NCBI RefSeq assembly: GCF_023078275.1
Contig: NC_062978.1
Span: 26,557,967 to 26,621,966, forward strand
Origin: Leguminivora glycinivorella
Taxonomy: Eukaryota; Arthropoda; Insecta; Lepidoptera; Tortricidae
DNA: 64,000 bases
Direction: 5' to 3'
Shown here: positions 31,746-42,934 of the stretch, one piece after another
How the letters are laid out: each line of letters starts with the position of its first letter
Position numbering within the stretch: the stretch's first letter is position 1
Notes under the pieces: generated by a model
What the model was told of the DNA's origin: nothing
The model's input: only the letters and a program-made list of their open reading frames with translations
Database searches by the model: none
Program-made: the position numbers and the translations under genes

Positions 31746-32762
31746 GCCGGAAGATAAGAACAGAAAAAGGGGGGGCTCGAGGGGGAAGCATGAAAGAAAG
31801 ATCAACGTAGTATTTAAAATAAGTTGGGTTAGCGTTTTCTTGTGACCTTTAAGAGCAAACAAAGGGGGGCTCGGGGGGCGAAGCCCCCCGCATGAAAGAA
31901 AGATCAACGTAGTATTTAAGATAAGTTGGGTTAGCGTTTTCTTGTGACCTTTAAAAGCAAACAAAGGGGGGCTCGGGGGGCGAAGCCCCCGCATAAAAGA
32001 AAGATAAACGTTGTATTTAAAATAAGTTGGGTTAGGGTTTTCTTGTTTTACCCTTAAGAGGAACGAAAAGGGGGCTCGGGGGCGAAGCCCCCATAAAAGA
32101 AAGATTAACGTAGTATTTAAAATAAGTTGGGTTAGGGTTTTCTTGTGACCCTTAAGAGTAACGAAAAGGGGGCTCGGGGGCGAAGCCCCCGCATGAAAGA
32201 AAGATCAACGTAGTATTTAAGATAAGTTGGGTTAGCGTTTTCTTGTGACCTTTAAGAGCAAACAAAGGGGGGCTCGGGGGGCGAAGCCCCCCTCATAAAA
32301 GAAAGATAAACGTTGTATTTAAAATAAGTTGGGTTAGGGTTTTCTTGTTTTACCCTTAAGAGTTACGAAAAGGGGGCTCGGGGGCGAAGCCCCCACATAA
32401 AAGAAAGATTAACGTAGTATTTAAAATAAGTTGGGTTAGCGTTTTCTTGTGACCTTTAAGAGCAAACAAAGGGGGGCTCGGGGGGCGAAGCCCCCCGCAT
32501 AAATGAAATATCAACGTTGTATTTAAAATAAGTTGGGTTAGCGTTTTCTTGTGACCTTTAAGAGCAAACAAAGGGGGGCTCGGGGGGCGAAGCCCCCCGC
32601 ATGAAAGAAAAATCAACGTTGTATTTAAAATAAGTTGGTTTAGGGTTTTCTTGTGACCCTTAAGAGTAACGAAAAGGAGGGCTCGGGGGGCGAAGCCCCC
32701 CGCATAAAAGATAGATCAACGTAGTATTTAAAATAAGTTGGGTTAGGGTTTTCTTGTGACCC
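31746..32762. repeat. Tandem array, ~102-bp GC-palindrome unit, left block
   Basis: About ten copies of a unit with GGGGGGCGAAGCCCCCC (a perfect hairpin with GAA loop), GAAAGATCAACG, AAGTTGGGTTAG and TTTTCTTGTGACC. The units differ by G-run length and small changes. The array is broken by the retroposon at 32763-33534 and resumes after it. Confidence 0.9.
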
Positions 32763-33534
32763 CCCCGCAGGTTGCTCACCTTGTCGTGGTGGAGGGGCTT
32801 AGTAACCGTGGCTTGGTCACCCACGGTGAAGCGAAGAGGCAACCAGGGCCGGCTTGTTGCTGGGCGAGCTGGCCCGAGGAGGATGCTCCAAGTGGGCTTC
32901 ATAAGCCCGCTTGTGACGCATTGGCGGAGGACCATCGAGGAAGAGGAGTGTCGGTATTGCGGTGAGCCGTTCTCCCTGTCCTCGGCGACCGAGGTGGGAT
33001 CGCAGGGGGAGAGGCGTGATGGTATAGCGGTGCGCCACTCTCCCTACCCTCTGCGACCTTGGCGGGGCCGCTCCGCTGTAGCGGCATTGGTGGGGCCGCA
33101 AGGGAAGAGGAGTGCCGGTATTACGGTGCGCCGTTCTCCCTATCCTTTGCGGCCGACTTGGTTAGCGGTGGAACCAAAGACCATGTCCACCGCCGGGCGC
33201 CGGAACTCTTCTGGCGCCCATGGAACCTGCGGGTGATGGATCGGGAGTCCCATCACCCGCCTAAACGAGGTTCCGAGCTGGAAGGCCCTCCCGTGTTCCG
33301 AGGGCCTTCAGCGCAGTAAGCTGCCTAAGCAGCCTTCGAGAAGGCCCCGCAAGGGCAACGCTGACGGGGTATCGGAGGCCTACAACCGAGTGCCCGAAAC
33401 CCCGTCCAAACAGCGAGCGGCGGAACGCCCCAGGGGTTTAGTCCGTGTGAGTCGGACATACCCACTGGCTTCTCCCGGGCCAGTGGGATCCATAATGGAT
33501 TCCCCCTGGGTCATCAAAAAAAAAAAAAAAAAAG
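32763..33534 (+). mobile_element. GC-rich poly(A) retroposon inside the 102-bp array
   Basis: A block of much higher GC than its surroundings ends in about 18 A. It is flanked by a repeat of GGTTTTCTTGTGACC (~15 bp; left 32747-32761, right from 33534), as after target-primed reverse transcription. It holds three diverged internal repeats around GGTATTGCGGTGAGCC, GGTATAGCGGTGCGCC and GGTATTACGGTGCGCC. A 154-codon plus frame exists, but low complexity and the repeats argue against coding. The 5' end (GGTTGCTCACCTTGTCGTGG) could form a structured RNA (see findings). Confidence 0.75.
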
Positions 33535-34085
33535 GTTTTCTTGTGACCCTTAAGAGTAACGAAAAGGGGGCTCGGGGGCGAAGCCCCCGCATAAAAGAAA
33601 GATCAACGTAGTATTTAAGATAAGTTGGGTTAGCGTTTTCTTGTGACCTTTAAGAGCAAACAAAGGGGGGCTCGGGGGGCGAAGCCCCCCGCATAAAAGA
33701 AAGATCAACGTTGTATTTAAAATAAGTTGGGTTAGCGTTTTCTTGTGACCTTTAAGAGCAAACAAAGGGGAGCTCGGGGGGCGAAGCCCCCCGCATGAAA
33801 GAAAGATCAAAGTTGTATTTAGAATAAGTTGATTTAGGGTTTTCTTGTGACCCTTAAGAGTAACGAAAAGGAGGGCTCGGGGGGCGAAGCCCCCCGCATA
33901 AAAGAAAGATCAACGTAGTATTTAAAATAAGTTGGGTTAGGGTTTTCTTGTGACCCTTAAGAGTAACGAAAAGGGGGGCTCGGGGGGCGAAGCCCCCCGC
34001 ATAAAAGAAAGATCAACGTTGTATTTAAAATAAGTTGGGTAATGGGTTTTTTGTGACCCTTAAGAGCAAATAAAGGGGGGCTCGG
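33535..34085. repeat. Tandem array, ~102-bp unit, right block
   Basis: Five more units of the array at 31746, ending GGGGGGCTCGGC at 34085. Confidence 0.9.
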
Positions 34086-34446
34086 CAAAAAAGAAATACT
34101 TAAATTTTGTTTGAATTAGTTGAAATGTGACAATATTTTCTAATCGAGTCAAACAAAATCCCACTAGCTGAGAGCTTCAAAACAATGTATGGCGAAAGTA
34201 TGTCTCTCTAATGTCTTCAAAAAGTCCGCGATGGCACATGTCTATATTGTCTATCTTTAACGGATAACTTACTAGGTATAAACATTTTTATGATAATACC
34301 GTAATAAGAAGGTAGCCGCTAGTTATTATTAAGTAGCAATTAGCAATAAGTACACGTTAAGCCACAAATGGCATGTAAAATCCGACTACTTGAAATAAAT
34401 TTATAAATAAATGTTTAAAGTATTTCATTATTAATGACTAAAAATA
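34086..34446. other. Unique-looking spacer within the composite
   Basis: No gene. The same stretch is present inverted at 62267-62630, so it is part of the duplicated composite. Confidence 0.6.
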
Positions 34447-35212
34447 TAAAATAAATTAATAGTTTAAAAAACACTATAAAACACGCTTTTATAAATGCAC
34501 GTAAAAGCCAAAAATAAATTATGGATCGTTCAAGTTGTCTCTATTTGTGAGCTGATGTTTAAAAACTATGTGCTTTTAATTATAATATTTGATTGTAAAA
34601 GCGTGGGGCGCTGGAACAGGAAAGACTTTCTTGTAAACAAATACTAATCCGAACTTCCTGGCGAATGAAGTTGCATAAGAACATAACGTTTACATATGCC
34701 GCCTAAGGGTTACCAAAGAGAACCAAAGATATCTCGTCCACGAACAAGAACTCTGCATCCTGTCACTGTAGACACTTTCCCCTTTTGTACTTTGAATACC
34801 GGAAAAAAGCGGCGTTCTAAGTGTCGGTGACTGTTGACTCTCCTCGCTACTAGCGCATATTTTGTCTGAGTTCGACAAACTGGTACCTACTTTGAACACT
34901 GACTTTTAATTGATTTGACTGTTTAATGTAGAACCTACTCTAGTCATGCTGCAACTCCAGTTAGCGCGTCAATCTGTGTAACCTCCTTCCCGTAACATAG
35001 CATAATTTGATTTATCAGCAAGTTATACAAAAAGTATTTCCTGTTCCAGCGCCCCACGCTTTTACAATCAAATATTATAATTAAAAGCACATAGTTTTTA
35101 AACATCAGCTCACAAATAGAGACAACTTGAACGATCCATAATTTATTTTTGGCTTTTACGTGCATTTATAAAAGCGTGTTTTATAGTGTTTTTTAAACTA
35201 TTAATTTATTTT
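34447..35212. mobile_element. Foldback element, ~180-bp arms
   Basis: The arms AAAATAAATTAATAGTTTAA (left) and TTAAACTATTAATTTATTTT (right) pair for about 180 bp (34447-34626, 35032-35212). The ~400-bp loop has no coding signal. A near-identical inverted copy is at 61504-62266. Confidence 0.8.
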
Positions 35213-35545
35213 TTCCTTTAGGAGCGATTATTTCCGAAAATATTAATATTATCAAAAAACGATCTTAGTAAACCCTTATTCATTTTTAAATACCTATCCC
35301 ACAATATATCACACGTTGGGGTTGGAATGAAAAAAAAATATCAGCCTCACTTTACATTTACCCTAACAAAACATTTTTTTTATTTTTTATTTTTGCACTT
35401 TGTTGGCGTGATTGATATACATATTGGTACCAAATTTCAGCTTTCTAGTGCTAACAGTTACTGAGATTATCCGCGGACGGACGGACAGACAGACAGACAT
35501 GGCGAAACTATAAGGGTTCCTAGTTAGCTACGGAACCCTAAAAAG
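35213..35545 (+). repeat. Family A interspersed repeat, right piece
   Basis: It continues from 30977: GGAGCGATTATTTCCGAAAA to GGGTTCCTAGTTAGCTACGG, with a CGGACGGACAGACAGACAGA stretch. The inverted copy at 61195-61503 is visibly diverged from it. Confidence 0.7.
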
Positions 35546-35804
35546 ACATAAAATTAGTAATACATGAAATGTGTCACAATTTTCATCAGCCTTTTTAAAA
35601 TTAGCAGAAACACAAATAATTATAGCATAGATATAAAGGAACAATGTGCATTGTCTAAAATAATTTCGAATTTATGTTAGACCAATGAGCGTGTATGAGA
35701 TACGTTATAAAAGTGGTTTATCAGGATCGTAGCAAATGGAAATCCGTGATCACTGCCCACTTCTCTAGGAAACAGGCGTGATGTATGTTAGAACTTCATC
35801 TCTA
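35546..35804. other. No gene recognised
   Basis: Unique-looking AT-rich sequence. Confidence 0.3.
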
Positions 35805-36133
35805 CACCCTGTTTTTATTGAATTCCGTTAACTTTAAGGGAAGATTCTTTAGTTCAAATACAATCAATTTCTCTAAGAAACTAGCCTTTTTTAACTCTTA
35901 TACGGTTATCGAATTATTAAGATAAATAATTTAATTACGGAACACGTGTGTGGCATCCCTTACTACTTCCTAATGTTATTTGTTTTGACACTTTTGACAA
36001 TGACTTTAATGTTATGATTAAGGGCCTCTCACACTATTTTTTTCGTTTGTAACAAAAAGCGTTATACAGGATGGTTCCTGATGATCAACCTAATTGCGTG
36101 TTGATTTTAACGGAAAACAATAAAAACACGGTG
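35805..36133. mobile_element. MITE with CACCCTGTTTTTATTG ends, TA flanks (329 bp)
   Basis: The left end CACCCTGTTTTTATTGAATT and right end CAATAAAAACACGGTG are inverted. TA flanks both sides. A relative forms part of 38260-38630. Confidence 0.7.
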
Positions 36134-36312
36134 TATTGCGTTTTAAGCATAATGAGCGTCTCTGTAATAGAAAACCACAATTTTATTTGAACACTCTCTC
36201 GGAAACTACATGTCCACACTTATTTCTCGTTTTGTTGGTTTTCGCCACATTTATCATTCTGTGTGGTAGCCCCTTCTCATAGATTAAATCATACTTCAGT
36301 ATGAGTAGATAA

Positions 36313-36975
36313 TGTCGCAGCGAAATGGCCAAAACAGAGATTTCATCAAATCACTAAGGGATATGATCAAATCACGCAGGATGTCAAAATGGCGAATCTA
36401 TTTTATCATTTTTCTAGAAAATTTCAGTCATTTGACTAAATCCCTTACTCTGTTTAGTGAAATCACAAAATCGACCAACAGACACGCCACGTTTTGTCAT
36501 TTCACTAGATTTGTTTAAGGATTTGATAAAATCCCTGAACCACGTCAGTAAGTTGACGAAACGAGCTTATAAAGTCAACTAGTTTTATCATTTCGCTATA
36601 TAGAATAAGTGAAGAAACAAAGCTAAAAATGTTTCATTTTAAATTATTTTCATATTTATTAAAACATTTTGTCTTTTCACTGAACTTGCTTAGCGAAATG
36701 ATAAAACTAGTTGACTTTATAAGCTCGTTTCGTCAACTTACTGACGTGGTTCAGGGATTTTATCAAATCCCTAAACAAATCTAGTGAAATGATAAAACGT
36801 GGCGTGTCTATTGGCCGATTTTGTGATATCACTAAACAGAGTCAGGATTTAGTCAAATGACTGAAATTTTCTAGAGAAATGATGAAATGGATTCGCCATT
36901 TTGACATCCTGCGTGATTTGATCAAATCCCTTAGAGATTTGATCAAATCTCTGTTTTGGCCATTTCCCTGCGACA
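36313..36975. mobile_element. Near-perfect foldback element with repeated TTTGATCAAATC-like words (663 bp)
   Basis: The ends TGTCGCAG and CTGCGACA open two ~325-bp arms that pair almost throughout, meeting near 36640-36650. Short words such as GTGAAATGATAAAAC and GATTTGATCAAATC recur in both orientations along the arms. No coding frame of known content. Confidence 0.85.
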
Positions 36976-37380
36976 TATATACCACTTATAAAATTTATTT
37001 AATTTTGGCAGTAGCAGCATTTTTGGCACATAAACTGCCGTTGGTGTTTTTTAGTCGGTCTGAAAGTAGTTTTGTAAATTTTGAATTTATTCTTGAACTA
37101 AAGGGCCACTTGTACCGGGGTTAACCCACCATTTTATATTGAATTTGACAGATAACAGCCCACTAACCCTGAGTTAAGTGGTTAGTGCGTGGGCTAAAAA
37201 TACTTGCTAACATCGGTTTCGCAACCGAAGCGGATCTCGTCTCAGCTCTTAAAATTAATATTCAAGAGTATTCAAATGACATTTTTTACGAATGTGTATT
37301 TTTTAAAGAACCCTAATACTGTAGGTGTCCTTCGGGAAATAGTACGTTGCTCCTGGAATGTTATGTATGAAAATCTTGGC
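36976..37380. other. No gene recognised
   Basis: AT-rich sequence; nothing supported. Confidence 0.3.
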
Positions 37381-37640
37381 TAATGGAAGATTTTTTTTTA
37401 AATTGGGACATGTACATTGTAGGCCGAAGTTATTTTTCATCAACCCTCCCCACTGCCCCCATAAAGAGCCGAAAATGCGGTTTTTATCGATTTCTGACAA
37501 AACCGTTGAATGTATCTTCAAGAAAAAGCGTGTAAGAACAAAGTAATCCTAAATTTTACTATACAAATTTCTGACAAATTGATAAAAAATAACTTCGGTC
37601 TATAACGTACATATTCCAATTAAAAAAACATCTTCCATTA
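37381..37640. mobile_element. MITE with AATGGAAGAT ends (260 bp)
   Basis: AATGGAAGATTTTTTTTTAA on the left pairs with TTAAAAAAACATCTTCCATT on the right; inner blocks AACTTCGGYCTA are also inverted. The mirrored copy at 57720-57970 lacks the outer ~13 bp. Confidence 0.7.
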
Positions 37641-38150
37641 ATTATGTCGTAATTTTAGCTTGTTTTAATAGCCTCGGTAGGCATTCCGCAGTCCAGGCGT
37701 CCTCACTCTTACGGCCCAGCCACGAGCTTGGTCTAGGCGCGACAGCGGTGAGCGGGACCATACGTGCGAATGAAAAGTCCCATCTCTGTGTCTCGCTTCA
37801 ATGTATGGCCGCCGCTCGCCGCTGTCGCGCTTAGACCGATGTCGTGGCTGAGCCGTTAGGTAATAGCCGCACAGAGACAGTGGACATGACATGTATCGGT
37901 CGGACCACAGATACAGTAAGGAAGTAGATAGGAGGGTCCATATTGGCTCATATAAAATTATTTGTTATAAAATTATTGTTTATACCGATTTGTGCTCCGA
38001 ATGATCATTTCTCATAATTTTACTTATCATAATTTTGTTTCATTATTATGGACATGCCGGCGATTTTAATTGAATACGTATGTGGCAAGTTCTTGAACGC
38101 ACACACTTGTAGATGAACGCTCCTATTCCACAATGCAGCATTTCCATGAC

Positions 38151-38238
38151 TGTGTACAGTGAGCTGCGAAGTTGCATGGAGAAATTATGAGTGAATTCAT
38201 TGATAAATTCGCCATGCACTTTGGCCGCTCACTGTACA
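38151..38238. repeat. Hairpin, TGTACAGTGAGC ends (88 bp)
   Basis: TGTACAGTGAGC and GCTCACTGTACA pair, with GTGCATGG/CCATGCAC-type inner pairing. A tiny MITE is likely. The mirrored copy is at 57125-57210. Confidence 0.65.
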
Positions 38239-38259
38239 TGAAAACGACTAGCGAGTTTT

Positions 38260-38630
38260 TATTGAATTCTGTTAACTTCGGCACATAGTTAGGTCCATTA
38301 TAGGAAACAAAATAGGACTAACTGTCCTATTTGGTTTTTTGATTCGTATTTTTTTCTGAAAAACACCATACACCTGTGATAGATGTTAAATCAATTGTTG
38401 TTATGAAACGGGCTTTGTGTGTTCGATGTGCGATTGACATGTCATAGTTTTGACACTTACTTAGCCCGTTTCTCAATCAGAAATTGAAGTAACATCTATT
38501 GCAGGTTTTTTTTAGAAAAAATAAAAATTTAAGAAAACTAACTATGCCATTCTGTTTCTTATAATGGACCTAACTATATGCCGAAGTTAACGGAATTCAA
38601 TAAAGACACGGTGTATTACGTTCCATGCTA
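38260..38630. mobile_element. MITE, inverted TATTGAATTCYGTTAACTTC blocks
   Basis: ATTGAATTCTGTTAACTTCG near 38270 pairs with CGAAGTTAACGGAATTCAAT near 38585, and TAGGTCCATTATAGGAAAC with GTTTCTTATAATGGACCTA. A CACGGTGTATTACG end recalls the MITE at 35805. Confidence 0.65.
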
Positions 38631-38777
38631 ACGACTGCGACACGTCCGCCGGCGACGGGTTGTCCGCTTTTTTTGGTATTACATGGTCTGAGGATCGGAC
38701 ACTATTACTTTATGATATGAGTAATCTGTGAAATCGAGTATCTTGCGAAAGATACTTGCAATTCATATTAGATGGCT

Positions 38778-38930
38778 AAGTTACTTGACTTCAGAGTTGA
38801 AATATTGATATTGATTGCGAAGTTGCTTGACTTCAGCGTAGAAATATTGATATTATTGATAAGTTACCTGACTTCATCGTAGAACTATTGATATTGATTG
38901 CGGACTTACTTGACTTCGGCATCTATCATT
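38778..38930. repeat. 42-bp minisatellite, ~3.5 units
   Basis: Units begin AAGTTACTTGACTTCAG and contain AATATTGATATTGATTGCG. The homology between the two inverted arms stops inside the second unit. Confidence 0.8.
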
Positions 38931-40164
38931 TTGTTATGATGTCAAAAGCTTGTAATTACTCAGTTACTTTATATATTTCTACCTGACTTATTAAGTAGAA
39001 ATTGGATTTAAAAATAACTGCTGTCCATGTTTTTCTCATAATTATCTGATGCTTTATTTCGTGCATGGTATAAAATATTTTATTTTAACTACAGTCAAGT
39101 TCCCTATTATTATAATTAAGGAAGACTATAACTTTCATTATTTTTTGTCTTCGAGTATTTAGGAACCTACCTACTGTACTTAATTAATATTGTGCGTTCC
39201 ACGGGAAATCGCTTTCGAGGTTTTTTTTGTTATTTAAATAGTCTCTTACAACGTAAGTAATTGATTAAGTTTAATGAGTATTTTTGAACTCTTCCTGACA
39301 GAAAAACCTCTTAAACCTATTAATCTTAAGACAACTTGCATTCAAACACAACCAGAGCTTCTTTTCCGTGGATTACTCCAATATTGCATTTATATTAAAA
39401 CCTAATTTACACAAGCGTGACATACACTACATTAAAGGCATCTATCTAAAAATGTATACATTGTATACATATACTAGCGGTCCGCCCCGGCTGCGCACGG
39501 GGCTATCATAAACATGGTTACTATTAAGTTACGTATAATGAAATAGTAAAATATGCTTATTTTTAATTACAATTTCATTAGTCAGTTTCATCAATTTATT
39601 CAGGTAGTTTTCATTAATTAATTTTCATAGTTAAATACGGGTAATTATTATTAAATAATCAGACATAAACAGCGTTGTAGAGTTGTTTATAACGAAACAC
39701 TAAAACATTAACTTTTTAATTACATTTTCATTAATCCATTTCATAAATTAATTCAGACAATTTTCATTGAATAAATTCATAAATTAATTCAGGTATTTAT
39801 TAAATAATCAGATTAAGGTACTTCAAATAATCTCATAAATTAATTCAGACAATTATTATTATTATATAATCAGATTAAGGTACTTATCTCTGTTCGTGGC
39901 GCTGGTAGAACTAAAAGTGACTGCTCGCCGACGAGCAGTCCCTTTTATAACCAGTCCAGGTAAACTTGCCAGACCGACCCGGTTTCTTTGTCTACCGACA
40001 TTATTGCCATAAATTTAAATGTTTGAGAGAAACGTACCTTAAAATGTTACAATTATTAAATATTATAATGGCAAATCCAACACGGCCATACTGACAAGTA
40101 CTTCGATCTCGAAGTACAAAAGTATTTACATAATTATATATCTTAATCTAACTCTAACACTAAG
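38931..40164. other. No gene recognised; one interspersed repeat motif
   Basis: AT-rich, with imperfect repeats of ATTAATTCAGRYAATTTTCA around 39590-39860. ACTAGCGGTCCGCCCCGGCT near 39473 is a GC block found in widespread insect repeats; I cannot name the family. Confidence 0.4.
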
Positions 40165-40705
40165 TAGCCACAAGCCTTGTCATGTAAGCCCCATCACCTG
40201 CTGCCCGTGAAGCCAGGCAAACATCAGACTTGTGACCGACCAGCATTTTTTGTAGCTGTGGGCCCTGGCATGAAAGCTCCGTCACCTGTTGCGACATGAC
40301 GTCGAGCAATCATCAGACACACAACCGACCAACAGTATTTTTGTAGCTGTGGGCCCTGGCATGAAAGCTCCGTCACCTGTTGCGACATGACGTCGAGCAA
40401 TCATCAGACACACAACCGACCAACAGTATTTTTGTAGCTGTGGGCCCTGGCATGAAAGCTCCGTCACCTGTTGCGACATGACGTCGAGCAATCATCAGAC
40501 ACACAACCGACCAACAGTATTTTTGTAGCTGTGGGCCCTGGCATGAAAGCTCCGTCACCTGTTGCGACATGACGTCGAGCAATCATCAGACACACAACCG
40601 ACCAACAGTATTTTTGTAGCTATGTGCCCTGGCATGAAAGCTCCGTCACCTGCTGCACCATGACGTCAAGCAATCATCAGACACATAACCGACCAGCAGT
40701 ATATA
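40165..40705. repeat. Tandem array, 91-bp unit, five near-identical copies plus a diverged one
   Basis: GGGCCCTGGCATGAAAGCTC recurs at 40260, 40351, 40442, 40533 and (changed) 40624, exactly 91 bp apart. A diverged unit precedes the array at 40165-40250. Open frames here are by-products. Confidence 0.95.
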
Positions 40706-41666
40706 TACAATTGACAACATTTCATATTTTTGAGTACTACTTTTTATTGTTTGGTTTGAAAGAACTCAATACTAAAAGATACACGTATTTTTTAATTTTT
40801 CCAAAAACTGCTATTTTAATGAGAAAATCCCTTATTACTACATCGAGCAGAAAGAGCTTAAGAAGACACAGCTTTATGACTTCACATGTGTTGTTTCATA
40901 CACCTAAGAAAACGACAAAATCATTTCCAAAAAAAAAGTTAAACAGTCCGGTGTGTCTGACTGTCAAGTGTCACTGTCAAACTCAAGTGACTTCCTAACT
41001 GGAAGTTTTTTTGTTATAGTGACAGCTCTAAATCAGCTATTGACGTCACTTCCCCATTAAACTATTTTTTAAGATTTTTTTTTTAATTCTAAAAATACGG
41101 GGAAAAAAAATATTAATATATCTCGAAATGGTTTTCGACTTATGGACACTGAAAATTTTGAAACGTTGTCAATTATACGTAGTATATAATATATATTACA
41201 CATTTTATTACATACGTATATATCGTCGGTGAGATTGCCAATTCCGCTATGTGCATTTTAGCTACTTTTCAGGAGAGACAAAAAATCGATTTACTAGAGA
41301 ATTAGGTACAAACATCATTTCAATTCGTATCCAAAATGTGTCAAAAATAGCAAGAAATATGTTGTGTGAAAAAAAATGGGAAATAATAAATCACAAATTA
41401 AGATATACTCGTTTTTCTTAATTTTGTGCACATATGGGTATTGGTTTTGAGCTTACTAAATAGTGTGTAAGTGTTGCTTTTCCCATGTCCTACCATGAAG
41501 TACTTATGTTTCATAGGCGTTAAAATATTATTTTTGTATCATAACAATATGTTTTTATTTACTTAAATATTTCTTTGTACATTAATTTCTAATTTAAACA
41601 ACGCTTTATCTATCAAAAATAGTTTTAGAATACTAAAAAATCATTTCAAACATAAACCACAAAAAG
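40706..41666. other. No gene recognised
   Basis: AT-rich sequence. A 124-codon plus frame at 40624-40998 starts in the tandem array and shows no domain. Confidence 0.4.
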
Positions 41667-42830
41667 TAGCTCTGTGGAAAATCCTACTGAGTTACGGAGA
41701 AATTTCGTCAATATTTACTTATTTTACTACTAAAGTGGTAGGTTATTTTTTATTCTGGCAACATAATAATGTCTTGCCGTGTGCGCCATATTGGTTATTT
41801 GTTGTCAGTCGCACGCCACAACTCGTGAAGGAAGTATTTGTTCGAGCGTGTTTTAGAGGTCCGTTTCTGAGTTCCACATAGTGACTACGTTTTCGAAGGT
41901 ATATTGTATATTTTATTAAGAAACTACCTGTTCATATTACTAGTTAGTTTATCTATTTTAATAATATATAACGTTTATGGGAAGAGTTTGTATAATTTAA
42001 TTTACAACCAGAATTTTGTTTCTCAAAGGCGTAACCGTTACGTTCCATTGAGAAATATTGTTTCTCAGTGGATGAAAAAGTAACTCAGTGGAACGATAAA
42101 GCCGCGTTATAAGTACACATTTATATTTTCATATCATATTACATTAAAAAAAATATTGTCACTCTTTTATATGGAAATTTAATTATTTTCATGAATGTGA
42201 TGCAATATACAAAGAAAACAAATTACTAAATTAAGGGCCTCAATTTTCATACGTGAGGCGTAAAATGAGTCCAAAAAGTTAATATTTTGAAGACACTGAA
42301 TATGTACACTTTTTCTGAAAAGGGCTCAGTTAATTTTTTATTTTTGTATTTGAGATATTAACATCCACGTAAAAAACAGTTTGCTTAATTGTTTGACGTA
42401 GTTAAATTAGCTCCATGTTAATCGCACCCTTAGTTTTATGTTACGTTCCACTGAGAAATTGTCCTAGCATTTTCTTAGATGTAAATTTAAATTTTTATAA
42501 GATTTTGTTAGCCTTACCTACCTGTGAGTATGATATTATATAAATTTAACATCTTCTTTACATTTAATAGGAGTTTATAGTTAATTTTTCTACAGATGTT
42601 TATGTTTTTACGAAAAAGTTTTGAAGTTTTTTGACCACAATGTCACTCAGTGGATATGTTAAAGTGATTTTTAGAGGGTTCTTTTGTGTTTATTCTACTG
42701 TCTTTTTAAAATTTAAGTTCATTTTGTTTTGATTTCTAATATTAATAAAAGATTTCACATATATACGTCTTTTTTGTTATTTTTATACATTAGTAAGTTT
42801 GTAACTCAGTGGATCACCCAGCTCCAGAAA
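41667..42830. repeat. Region with dispersed CTCAGTGGA words, possible TIR element
   Basis: CTCAGTGGA or its inverse (allowing one mismatch) occurs near 41692, 41861, 42041, 42063, 42082, 42443, 42643 and 42801 in both orientations. The outer copies sit in roughly inverted contexts (TAGCTCTGTGG... and ...CCCAGCTCC), but I see no clean TSD, so the bounds are tentative. Confidence 0.4.
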
Positions 42831-42934
42831 CACCGATTAAAGTTAATTTTTTCTCAGTTCTTACAAAAATGCTACTAATTTCATTGAATTTTATGTAGAT
42901 GAATGACTAATGAACACGAAAAAACAATTATTAT

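Larger units (their letters stand above)
37394..38852. repeat. Left arm of a widely spaced inverted repeat (1.46 kb)
   Basis: It matches 52467-57970 in inverse orientation almost base for base once three insertions in the right arm are removed (75 codons at 37665-37892 and 57470-57697 are identical). It ends inside the 42-bp minisatellite at 38778. Confidence 0.85.

Noticed and set aside
30991..31791. 266-codon minus-strand protein of 40-residue repeats
   Set aside because: By-product of a 120-bp tandem repeat; no start context, domain or flanking gene structure.
32772..33236. 154-codon plus-strand frame (and its copy at 63465-63929)
   Set aside because: Lies in a GC-rich non-coding retroposon; overlapping frames are open on both strands, as expected from GC content.
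40165..40705. CRISPR array
   Set aside because: Direct tandem 91-bp units without unique spacers, in a eukaryotic genome.
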